From Chrysochromulina parva (Eukaryota; Haptophyta; Prymnesiales; Chrysochromulinaceae), in contig PJAB01001608.1 of the NCBI GenBank assembly GCA_002887195.1, positions 1-13,322 on the forward strand: DNA of 13,322 nucleotides. The letters run 5' to 3'. Made by a program: the position numbers and the translations under genes. This document shows, one piece after another, positions 1-8,200 of the stretch. Every line of letters starts with the position of its first letter. The first letter of the stretch is position 1. The notes beneath the pieces are model-generated. The model was not told where the DNA came from and did no database searches. It worked only from the letters and a program-made list of their open reading frames with translations.

Positions 1-1215
1 AAGGCCCGGGGTCACCAAGTGCGCGCCAGACAGCGGTGGCAGGGCGCCGGACAAAAGCCTCTCGCAGCCGTGCTGATCCAAAGGGCCTTCCTGACCAAGA
101 GGAACCTGAAACGCGAGGGCATCTCGCTGAAAAAGGTGCAGATCAATCAGATTCGGTACAGGACGGCCTTGAAATCACGCGTGGGCATCGGCTCGCACTG
201 GACGAACGTCGGTCCTGAGAGGCCCGCGGCGGGCTCTGAGATCTTTAGCAAGCGACTCGAAGCTGCCTTGCGCATGAAGCAGGAGTTTAGCGACGAGGAA
301 GTTGCCGCATTTGAAGTGCTCCTCAGGATGGACAGCTTCATCAAGGTGGATGAGCAGTACTTTGAACAAGCTGGCTCGGCGAGCTCGAGCTCAATTGGAG
401 GCGGCCAGGCAGCAGGCTCAGTCTCGAAAGCTACTGGTTCTACAGCTTCATCCCCCAATTCTGTTGGCACATCCAGACGTGGACGTCAGGCGAAGAAAAG
501 GATGGCCGGAGAACAGCAGTGGGGCTCTTTCAGCTCCTTCGGCTTCTCGAAAGCTTCGAGTCCGAACTCCAAACAACCACGAGGTCGACCACTGCTCGAA
601 GACGTGCCCGCGACAACGGAGCCGGCGGCAGCAGAGACGGCGGTCGTGGAGCCGGTGGCAGCACAGACACTAGCAGATCCGAAAGCCGCTGCTGCTGCCG
701 CTTTGCTCGCTGGCGGCGTTGTCAGCGAGCGGGAGATTTCTCAGGTCAACTTCGGTACTTGGGACGCTAGTTGGGACTCTAACAACTCCTCCGAAGTGGA
801 GATGCGTCCAGGGATGCAGTGGCTGGTTGAGAACATGAACAGGACCACGTTGATGTTTGTCGCTGATGAGGATGGCAATAACGAAGATGGTATGAGCGTC
901 GATTCGCCAGAGCAGCATCCAGATCGTATGTACCGTTTTGAAACGGTACAGGAGCGGGTAACACGGGCGCGCGCTTCGCTGCCCAGCGGGCTGCCCAAGT
1001 CAGTTCCTGGGATCTACGGTGCCGCCAAGTCCCGCAGTGCTGCCAAGTCCCTTGGCAAGCGCCCTGGCAAGCTGCCTCCAGGTCTGTCCCCAGGTCTGCT
1101 CCCAAGTTCTGCCCCACTGTCGGCTGTGTCCCCTGCCACGAGCCTCGTTCAAGACGTCCGTCGCTGTGGGGGAGGCGCTGCGTCAAGCTCGTCGGAGCTT
1201 GAAAGGGGGGAATGA
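1..1215 (+). CDS. 3' part of an unrecognised Ala/Ser-rich protein (5' end outside window)
   Basis: The frame is open from base 1 and ends at TGA 1213-1215, giving 404 codons. The first methionine-like codon (19-21) is GTG, so the real start lies upstream, outside the window. I do not recognise the family. Near the left edge (about residues 23-40 from the window start) AAVLIQRAFLTKRNLKR looks like a degenerate IQ motif: the IQ pair is present but the central Arg-Gly is missing, so calmodulin binding is only a possibility. About residues 95-125 are predicted helical and acidic (EFSDEEVAAFEVLLRM). A Ser/Gly/Ala-rich linker follows, then a better-ordered patch (about 248-325) holding FGTWDASWD, MQWLVENMNR and RMYRFETVQERV. 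The tail (330-404) repeats short Lys/Pro/Gly/Leu units (AAKS twice, PGLSPGLLP). Base composition is visibly less GC-rich than in the kinesin. It is convergent with the next gene. That this is coding is fairly likely; its function is unknown. Confidence 0.6.
   Translation, partial: KARGHQVRARQRWQGAGQKPLAAVLIQRAFLTKRNLKREGISLKKVQINQIRYRTALKSRVGIGSHWTNVGPERPAAGSEIFSKRLEAALRMKQEFSDEEVAAFEVLLRMDSFIKVDEQYFEQAGSASSSSIGGGQAAGSVSKATGSTASSPNSVGTSRRGRQAKKRMAGEQQWGSFSSFGFSKASSPNSKQPRGRPLLEDVPATTEPAAAETAVVEPVAAQTLADPKAAAAAALLAGGVVSEREISQVNFGTWDASWDSNNSSEVEMRPGMQWLVENMNRTTLMFVADEDGNNEDGMSVDSPEQHPDRMYRFETVQERVTRARASLPSGLPKSVPGIYGAAKSRSAAKSLGKRPGKLPPGLSPGLLPSSAPLSAVSPATSLVQDVRRCGGGAASSSSELERGE
929..950. repeat. 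22-bp inverted repeat, 10-bp arms
   Basis: Left arm TGTACCGTTT (929-938) and right arm AAACGGTACA (941-950) are perfect reverse complements separated by TG. It lies inside the partial gene, where it encodes MYRFETVQ. No function is evident. Confidence 0.8.
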
Positions 1216-2024
1216 CTTCATGGACCAAGATGTGTGAGGTACGTGCGAGAGAAGTGGAGCGCAGGGCTAGCGGGGTAGCTCGGCCTCGGGCTACTAGTTG
1301 GGAGTCTTGGTGGCATGTGCATGTGCCTGGCCAGCCCGCTGGCCTCGCTGGCCAGCCGGACGCGCAGCTTTGGTTGGTGGTACTGTACCAGCCTATGGCA
1401 TCGCGGTATGGGGAGCGGAGAGAGTGACGCCGTACATGTGAACGTGTCTGAGTCGCGGACGGGAGTGGGGAGACTGAACCTGGAGTAAGTAAGTAAGTAA
1501 GATACGCCTCCTGGAGGCGCACACGTGGTGAGGGGGGTGCCCAGGCATACAAAGTGTGGCGGTGGTGCGCAGTCGAGTTCGACAGTCGAGTGTCGTAGCG
1601 TAGCTGATGAAAGTAATCAGTCGAGTCAACGCTCGATCTGTGAGCTCTAAGAGATCGGGTGGGGTGCGCCGGCGGGTCGGGTGCTCGATCTCTCCGGCCG
1701 AGCCCGCCCGCTCGGCTCTCGCGTCTCCCGCACTATGCGCACCTCGCTCTCGGTCCTGCCGTTGCGTCGCCGCCCCCGTCCGCCGTTCCGCGTTCCGGGC
1801 TCGCCGGGGCTCGCAGCCGGCACCCCGGCCACCGCCGGACCGGGGGCGGGGTGAATACTGAAGTCTGAACCTAGCGATGGCCGCAACCGATGCCAGAGCC
1901 CGCGCCGGTCGTGGCTCGTGCGCTGCTCGATGTTGAGGCAGGAATTGAATCCGGCGATTAGGTCGTGTGGCGAGTGTGATCCGTCCAACTACATTTACTG
2001 CGTGAACGGCCAAAACCGGGGAGC
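1216..2024. other. Intergenic stretch between two convergent genes; no gene supported
   Basis: This stretch separates the stop of the left-edge gene (+) from the stop of the membrane-protein gene (-), so it should hold both 3' untranslated regions. It contains a hairpin-capable patch around 1327-1356 (GGCCAGC, two bases, GCTGGCC, then the motif again), a small palindrome at 1378-1390 (TGGTAC-T-GTACCA), a GTAA tetranucleotide run, and a very CpG-rich block at about 1660-1850. Long open frames here, such as the minus-strand one over 1393-2043, are Arg-rich and look like by-products of high GC. I see no recognisable protein, tRNA or repeat family. Confidence 0.55.
1485..1500. repeat. (GTAA)4 microsatellite
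   Basis: Four perfect GTAA copies follow GGA, so the run contains several overlapping GTAAGT strings identical to the consensus 5' splice-donor sequence. It lies about 270 bases downstream of the left-edge gene's stop codon. No exon was found that would use it. Confidence 0.9.
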
Positions 2025-3508
2025 TCAGAACAGAACACTCCACACGAACCCATCTGGCGGCGGGCCGAAACGCCCGTCGTCGGCGACGTCTTTCGCCCGA
2101 GAAGCGTCGCCTGGCGCCACGGACCTGGCGTCCTCAGCGAGCACGCGCACAAAATACTCCTTCTTCTTGCGCGCAGCCTTCATCTCTTCGGCCTCCTCCT
2201 CCGCCTCGCGCTTCAGTCGTTCCTTCTGCTTCCCGTCCTTGGCCTTCTTGTCAGCCTCGAGCCGCTCGTTCTGCGCGTTCTCTTCCACCTGCGCCGCTAC
2301 CAGCCAGTCGTCAGCTGTCCGCTCAGCCGAGGCGCTTGGTCGTTGGCCATCCCTGGGAGCAGGCGGGGCATAAGCAGTTTTAGTAGAGCCTCTTGCAGAA
2401 CGTCGTGGATACGTTTGAGTTCGTAGCGCGCGTCAGCCTACTCGCTGGTCTTCACATCGATGATGGCGTCGGCCGAGCCCGAGCTCGTTGAGATCCGATC
2501 TGAAGATGGGAGATCGCCCGAGCTCGTTGAGGGCGGATACGGTGCACTGCCGATGTCGTCGCTTGTGCGGGACGGAGCCGCACGACGGTACTCCGAATAC
2601 GAGGAAGACGTCGGCATGCCGCCAGCTCGCCGGGCCTCGCCGGGCCTACGGACTTTGATGGTCACGTCCCGCGGCGCGCTTTCGGGAGCTGAAAGAGCAG
2701 GGGTCGCCTTCGGTTGGATGCCGCCGCCGCTAAGGGGAGCGCTGCCACCAAACAGGTTGTCGTCCAGGGTCGCTGACCGAGGGGCCCCGCCGAAGAAGTC
2801 AGACCCTTGGCCTAACTGACTCTCGAAGCCTCCACCACCATAGGGGTTGGCTCCACCCGCACCCCCAAAGAAATCGGCCAAATTTCCACCCAGCCCGCCC
2901 ATTCCGGCGCCGGCGGGCCGGCGATCGTCGCAGCCCTGTGCCAGGCGCCCGAACATGTCCGCGGCGCCGCTAAAGGAGCTGCCTCGCCTCGAAAAAAATG
3001 AGGCGAGGGCTGCAAAAATCCGAGCCATCGTCCCGAAACACGAGCTTTGCAGCGCACGTATGGGTCCACCAGCCATGACGATGCCGACGCCCATCCGGAA
3101 CAGCATGCCCGCCGCGGGCTTGAGCAGCACGCGCACCACCAGCCCGAAAGCAAAGAGCCGCCACGCAAGCTTGAGGGCACCGCCCAACAAGTTGAGTGCC
3201 AGAACGACTGGGTCAATGCGCGATGCAAGCAGCGCGACAAAGAAGGCCAACACCGCAAGGTTGACTCCACCTCGGGCCTTGGAGATCAGCCCCATCCGCA
3301 CCGGCCGAGCACGAGGCTCCGCAAAGTCTGAGGGTCCCTGGGCCAACTGCATGGCCGTATGCGGAAGCAGCACGCTGCTAGCAGCAACCGCGGATAGCCC
3401 ATGAGCTCGGAAGAATGGTGCGGGGCATTGCAGCCCAACCGACACCGCGGGGTGCAGCATGCCCAGATGGGCGAGCGACAGCGTGGCTGCGAGCACTGAC
3501 ATCGTCAT
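2025..3508 (-). CDS. Putative membrane protein with signal/transit-like N-terminus, Gly/Ser-rich middle and charged helical tail (two exons)
   Basis: Exon 1 runs from ATG 3506-3508 down to 2442 and exon 2 from 2391 to TGA 2025-2027, giving 477 residues if the intron 2392-2441 is removed. Unspliced, exon 1 would stop at TAG 2438-2440 after 356 residues. Residues 1-28 form a hydrophobic signal-like segment ending near Cys28, followed by a Ser/Ala/basic stretch that could be a plastid transit region. Residues about 82-147 hold two or three strongly hydrophobic segments, probably membrane-spanning. Residues 195-265 are Gly-rich with repeated DFFGG (at 212 and 237) and a related DDNLFGG. Residues 300-350 are Ser-rich. 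Exon 2 encodes a Pro/Ala linker and then a dense Glu/Lys/Arg helix (EADKKAKDGKQKERLKREAE) and a hydrophobic end (FVWSVLF). I do not recognise the family. Coding status is good; the exon 2 join is an inference from frame and composition. Confidence 0.6.
2392..2441 (-). other. Predicted 50-nt spliceosomal intron
   Basis: On the minus strand the donor GTAGGC begins at 2441, and the acceptor TTCTGCAAG ends at 2392. Removing it takes out the in-frame TAG at 2438-2440 and joins GA to A, keeping Glu and continuing GSTKTAYAPP in frame. The downstream open stretch has no ATG of its own and a clearly protein-like charged composition, which is why I favour splicing. The size is very short and no RNA evidence is available. 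Confidence 0.5.
2477..2531. repeat. 16-bp direct repeat (two copies)
   Basis: GCCCGAGCTCGTTGAG occurs at 2477-2492 and again at 2516-2531, a spacing of 39 bases, i.e. 13 codons. It lies in the Ser-rich end of exon 1 of the membrane-protein gene and so repeats part of the STSSG motif in frame. Confidence 0.85.
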
Positions 3509-3713
3509 GCCAAACGAACGTCCACCCGACGCACCGTCGCCGCGCCACTGCGGAGCAGCAGCTGTGTGCAGGTTTGGGTATCGTCAAGGTTGTCTGTTGT
3601 TTATGACTATCGTCAAAATCTAGGTTTAGACTTTAGAGAAAACTAAAATGAAACTTTGCAGTGCAGAGAAGCCATCATGTGCTGGGAAGCACAGCTCGAA
3701 TAGGCCCGATCCG
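3509..3713 (-). promoter_or_regulatory. Intergenic region upstream of the membrane-protein gene and downstream of CDC123
   Basis: Both flanking genes are on the minus strand, so this 205-bp stretch should carry the CDC123 3' end and the promoter of the membrane-protein gene. Its right half (3590-3660) is markedly AT-richer than the surroundings. TATCGTCAA occurs twice (3579-3587 and 3608-3616). No clear TATA box or known factor site was identified; the promoter call rests on position only. Confidence 0.4.
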
Positions 3714-5003
3714 TCACTTCACCGAGGAACCGACGGCCGAGGCACGCTTCGCCGCGGCGATCAGGTCCGCGACGTTGGTGCCGTTGCCCATCTGCAGCTC
3801 GTGCGGAAGCCCGTAGTACAGCTGTGCCGAGGGAGCGACGCCGCCGCCATCGGGCGGCACGAGGCGCAGCTCAGGCTCGAGCGCGACGTCCACACCGGCA
3901 TCCTCGGCCGCCTCGGCGAGCGTGCCCAGCTCGGCCCAGTCGAAGAGAAGCGGATCGGTCGCCTTGTGGAAGGGAGCCACGTCGATGAGGTGCACGCGGC
4001 TGTCGAGGTCGACGTACGCGTCCCACACGAGGCGCCGCGGCAACGCGAGCGCGGGCCGTCCCTCCGCCGCGCCGACGGTCTCGCCCAGGTGGCGCTCCGC
4101 AAACGCGGCGAGCAGCGGTAGCAGCCTCGGGCGCTCTGCCTCCAGGAAAGGGTAGTGTGAGAATCGGTCGCGCTGGCAGACGGCGAGCAGTCGCCGCCCT
4201 CCCTCGAGCCCGTAGCAACGGAACTCGCTCGACGGGCGCAGGTTGCACCACCGTCGCAGAGCAAGCACCCACTGCGCGCCTGGCAACACTACCCCGTCGG
4301 CGCTCACTCCTGGCGTCGTCGGCGCCAGTGGCAGCGGCGCGGGCACCGCTTCTGCCGCCGCTGTAGCCGGGAGCTCCAGCGATGCGAGCGCAGCGGCGGC
4401 GCTTGCAGAGGAGCTCGTCATTGAGTCCACCTCGTGAACCGCCTCGGCCGCCGACGGGACCGCCGCCAGCGAGGCTGGCTCGATAGCGTTCGGTGGCGGA
4501 GGCGCGGTGGCGGCGCCATCCGTTGGCAGCGACGTGGGGACTGCTGCAGCGTGGCGCGCATCACACAGGTCGTGTGCGATGTGGTCAGAGCTCTTGAGCA
4601 GCAGAAGCACGTCGCGAGGGCTCGTGCACTTGAGACTGCCGCCGAGGACCCACGCTGCATCCTTTGGGGCGCTCCAGTTGAGCTTCGGCATGACGGCTCC
4701 GCCGTGCTTGCGAATGGCCGCCACGATCGCCGACTCGAGTTCAGGAAAGCGTGGCACCGGCGCGCTGCTATCGCCTTCGTCGTCCGACCAGCGCTCGTCG
4801 TCTGACCAGCCATCATCTGGCGCGTCAGAGCCGCTCGGCCGGTCCGTGCAGCCCTCATCAGCAGGCACGAAGCAGCCGTCGGCGAGCAGATAGCGCACAA
4901 AGGCGTCGTCCAGCGGCAGCAGCGTTGTGCGAATGGACACGTGGTGGAGCGCGGGGTACCAGTTCGAGATGGCGCAGAGAGCGAGATCTGATTCGGCAGA
5001 CAT
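3714..5003 (-). CDS. CDC123: CDC123 / D123 family eIF2 assembly chaperone
   Basis: CDC123 is a cytosolic ATP-grasp-like protein that binds eIF2 gamma and helps assemble the eIF2 complex for translation initiation. The 429-residue form starting at MSAESD (ATG 5001-5003) begins just before the conserved WYP (15-17). I prefer it to the ATG at 5118-5120, whose extra 39 residues resemble nothing in the family. Family hallmarks in order: LLPLDDAFVRYLLADG (28-43), the acidic WSDDE element in two copies (66-75), FPELESAI (86-93), PKLNWSAPKDAAW (106-118), SLKCTSPRDVLLLLKSSD (123-140), WVLALRRWCNLRPSSEFRC (245-263), VCQRD (275-279), then LIDVAPF (339-345) and TDPLLFDWAEL (349-359). Two oddities stand out. 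About 95 Ala/Pro/Ser-rich residues (150-243) replace a short connector. The usual Asp-x-Asn-Pro motif reads Asp341-Val-Ala343-Pro, losing an Asn. It stands head to head with the kinesin gene. Family assignment is secure. Confidence 0.95.
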   Translation of the reverse strand: MSAESDLALCAISNWYPALHHVSIRTTLLPLDDAFVRYLLADGCFVPADEGCTDRPSGSDAPDDGWSDDERWSDDEGDSSAPVPRFPELESAIVAAIRKHGGAVMPKLNWSAPKDAAWVLGGSLKCTSPRDVLLLLKSSDHIAHDLCDARHAAAVPTSLPTDGAATAPPPPNAIEPASLAAVPSAAEAVHEVDSMTSSSASAAAALASLELPATAAAEAVPAPLPLAPTTPGVSADGVVLPGAQWVLALRRWCNLRPSSEFRCYGLEGGRRLLAVCQRDRFSHYPFLEAERPRLLPLLAAFAERHLGETVGAAEGRPALALPRRLVWDAYVDLDSRVHLIDVAPFHKATDPLLFDWAELGTLAEAAEDAGVDVALEPELRLVPPDGGGVAPSAQLYYGLPHELQMGNGTNVADLIAAAKRASAVGSSVK

Positions 5004-5212
5004 TGAACAAAACACGAAATGCATAGTTCCTGTGAATGATAGTTTCCAGATAAACGATCGCCACACGTCGTCACACTCAACGTAAACGTGACGTCCGCTC
5101 TGATACTTTCTGGGCAACACTTCGCGGTGAACACACGGTTCTCAACGCTCAACTTCGGACGCCGAAGCCCCGATTTTGGACGGGGCCGCCCGCAGCGGCG
5201 CAGCGGCCGCTG
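5004..5212. promoter_or_regulatory. Shared bidirectional promoter region of CDC123 and the kinesin gene
   Basis: The two start codons point away from each other and are 209 bp apart, so the same DNA must drive both genes. It contains four ACGT cores in 30 bases (5065-5068, 5080-5083, 5086-5089, 5091-5094), one inside TGACGTCC, resembling bZIP half-sites. Close to the kinesin start is a small inverted repeat CTTCGG-ACG-CCGAAG (5153-5167). No TATA box is evident. The promoter role follows from position; the factor binding is inference. Confidence 0.55.
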
Positions 5213-8200
5213 ATGGCGGAGACGCCGGCGGTGACGGCAACGCCAGCGCGCAAGCCTTCAGCAAAGAGGCGTGCGATCAGCGCCGGTTCCGATGGAGGCG
5301 GAAGCGTCAACATCAAAGTCGCTGTCCGCGTGCGCGGCGGCCTCGACGCGAAGGCTTCTGTGGTGAGCTGCACAGGCAATGAGATGACCATCACGGGAGC
5401 CGGCGTCAAAGGCGAGCCGGCGCAGTTTGCCTTCGACCACTGTTATGGCCCAGAGGCAACGCAGGAGCAGGTGTACGATGACCTTGGCAGCCAGATCCTC
5501 GACTACGCATTTGAGGGCTACAACGGCACGATCTTTGCGTATGGGCAGACGGGCAGCGGCAAGAGCCACAGCATCATGGGCACCCCGACACAGCTGGGTA
5601 TTGTGCCCCGCCTCGCAGTCGAGCTCTTCGAGCGCGTGCACTCTGCACCGTCGAGCGCCACCTTCGAGGTGACGGCGACGTATGTGGAGCTGTACAACGA
5701 GGTGCTTTGCGACTTGCTCACGCCAGGGAACACGAGGCTCAAGATCAGGCAGCACGTGAGCACCGGCATCTACGTTGAGGGTCTCACCGAGGTGCAGGTA
5801 TCAAACCACGAGGAAGTCGAACGCCTCATCGCTGAGGGTAACCGGGCGCGGCAGGTGGCGGCGACCCGTATGAACGAGCGTTCGTCGCGATCGCACGCGA
5901 TTATGACGATCATGCTTCGGCAGCGGCACGCAGAAGCAGACGGCTCGACGCGCACGCTCTCCGCCAAGATCAGTCTCGTCGATCTGGCCGGCTCGGAGCG
6001 GGCCGACCTCACGGCATCCACGTCTCAGCTCCAGGAGGGCGCCGCCATCAACAAGAGTCTCTCGGCGCTGGGCAACGTGATCAATGCCCTCACCGAAGGA
6101 GCAGCGGCCGCGGGGAAGGGGACGCCCAAGGGCGGGACGGCGCGTGGCGGGGCGGAGGCGAAGGGTGAGGCTGCGGCGGCCACCCACGTGCCGTATCGCT
6201 CCTCGAAGCTCACGCGGCTGCTCGAGGAGTCACTCGGTGGCAACACGGTGACGGTGATGCTCGCTACCGTCTCGCCCGAGGCACGTAACTTGCGAGAGAG
6301 CTTGGCGACGCTCAAGTACGCACAGCGCGCCAAGAAGATCACGAACACGAAGAATAAGAACGAGGCCAAGGAGGACAAGCGGCGTATTCGCGAGCTCACC
6401 GCGGAGATTGCGAGGCTGCACGAGCAGCTCGCGGCGGGCGGCGGCATCGCCACACTGCGCCAATCGGACGGCGCCGAGTCGGAGGATGCCGCGACCGGAG
6501 AGTCCTCTGCCGATGCAGAGGCCGCCCGCACAGCCGCAGCTCAGCTCGCGGAAGCACGCGGGGCGCTCGATCGCGTGCGTGAGGAGGGTCGGATCGCGGC
6601 GGCGGCCTCGATCGCGGCCGCGGCGCGCGAGCAGGAGTTGGAGGCGGAGCTCGAGGCGTCGCGTGCGAACCACGAGGCGCTCGAGAAACGGCTGACGCGC
6701 ACCTCGGACGAGCTGAGCGTGCTTCAAGGTGCGTCCCGCTCGGCCGAGCTTGAGGCGCACTGGCTGCGCCAGCAGCTCCAGATGCTCCAGCTGCGCCAGG
6801 CCGACGACGCCCATCGAATCGCGAGCCTCGAAGAGGAATCTGGCGCATGCCGTCGGCAGCTGCAGGCGGCGATGCGTCAGGCAGCAGACGCGCGCGAGGA
6901 GGCGGCCGAGGCCGTGGCGCAGCGACGTGCAGCGGAGCGCCAGCTGCACTCGACAGAGGCGGAGCTGCAGACGGCACGTCGAGCAGAGGCGAGCGGGGAG
7001 CTGCGAGCGGCGAGCGGGGAGCTGCGAGCCTCAGCGGAGCTCATCGGGATAGCTTCACGCGAAAAGGCGGCGCACACGACGCTCCTCGAGACCAGCACAG
7101 CGTCCTTTGAGCGGCTGCTGCTTCAAAAGGACGCTGCTGTGCGTGCGCTCGAGTCTAAGCTGCAGCTCGCCGCCGAGCGCGACGAGAGCAGATCACTCGA
7201 GCTCGCCGCCCTGCAAAGTCAGCTCGGCGCGCGGGCCGCTGCGGTGGAGGAGCTGACCGAGGCGAAAGCGGAGGGACTGCGCGAACTCATGGCCGCACAG
7301 GCATTGGCCGAGCGCCGTGCGGATGAGGCGTCTCGGGCGCGCCACCTGGCTGAGAAGCGCGGCACAGACATTGCGATGGCTGAGCGCGAGATCGAGCTGC
7401 TCAAGCGACGCGTGCAGGTCAAGGAGGTACACGTGGCGCAGCTCACGTCTGAGAACGGGGCGCTATCCGAGCAGCTCAAGCAGCAGCGCGAGCAGATGGA
7501 TACGCCCGAGGCGATGCTGCGCGAGATGCTTCGGATGACTGAGGTGGAGCTTCGACTCAAGTCACAGCTCGCGGCCGAGAAGGAGGTGAAGCAGCTCGAG
7601 CGCATTCGACACCTCGAGTCGCAGCTCGGGAGGCTCGGCGTGGCCGTGGGGGAGAAGCCTCCCGCGCCAAAGCCCATGTCGTTCGCCTCCTTCTTCCAGG
7701 GCCTCAAGCTCGGCGGCGGCGCGAACTGGGGCACCGAGACGACGCCCTCGCGAGCTGATGAGCGTGCTGATGAGGAGCCAATCTCGGAGGACGACGAGGT
7801 CGACGAGGACGAGGAGGGCGTGCCGCCAGTACGACGCCCCGCCTCGTTTGGACGTGCGGCGGTGCGACGGGCCTCCTTTGGGAACGCTCGCGCCGATGCG
7901 CGCCCGCCGCTGCCGCCCTCACCGACGGCGACCACCACGGCGCCCACGGCCGCGCACCCGCACCGCACGCCCACCGGGCGAATCCCTCACGCCGCCAGTC
8001 GCCGAGCCTCATTTGGAGCGGGCGGGCGCACGCCGCAAACGCCTGCCGAGGTGGTGAGCGCCACCGCTGAGGCTGTCGAGGACGCGGGCAAGGCAGCCGC
8101 TCAGGCCGCCGCGGAGGCCTCGAAGACGGTCGCAGAGAATGCGGGCAAGGCAGCGGACGCGGCAGGGCGCGCGGTCGGCGGAGCGGTCGACAACCTACAA

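Noticed and set aside
1327..1356. Hairpin-forming GGCCAGC/GCTGGCC patch as a bacterial-type terminator
   Set aside because: No T-run follows and the window is eukaryotic; left as an unexplained inverted repeat in the spacer.
1393..2043. Minus-strand 216-codon ORF in the left intergenic region
   Set aside because: Arg/Ala/Pro-rich composition typical of chance frames in CpG-rich DNA; it also overlaps the end of the membrane-protein exon in another frame.
5004..5120. Extension of CDC123 to the upstream ATG at 5118-5120
   Set aside because: The 39 extra residues do not resemble the family N-terminus, and the 5003 start places the conserved WYP at its usual distance from the N-terminus.
6230..6977. 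Long minus-strand frames under the kinesin motor and stalk
   Set aside because: Shadow frames of a GC-rich, codon-biased gene; the plus-strand kinesin explains the region.
7219..7974. Minus-strand 251-codon frame under the kinesin stalk end
   Set aside because: Antisense shadow; Ser/Ala-rich with no independent signal or domain.
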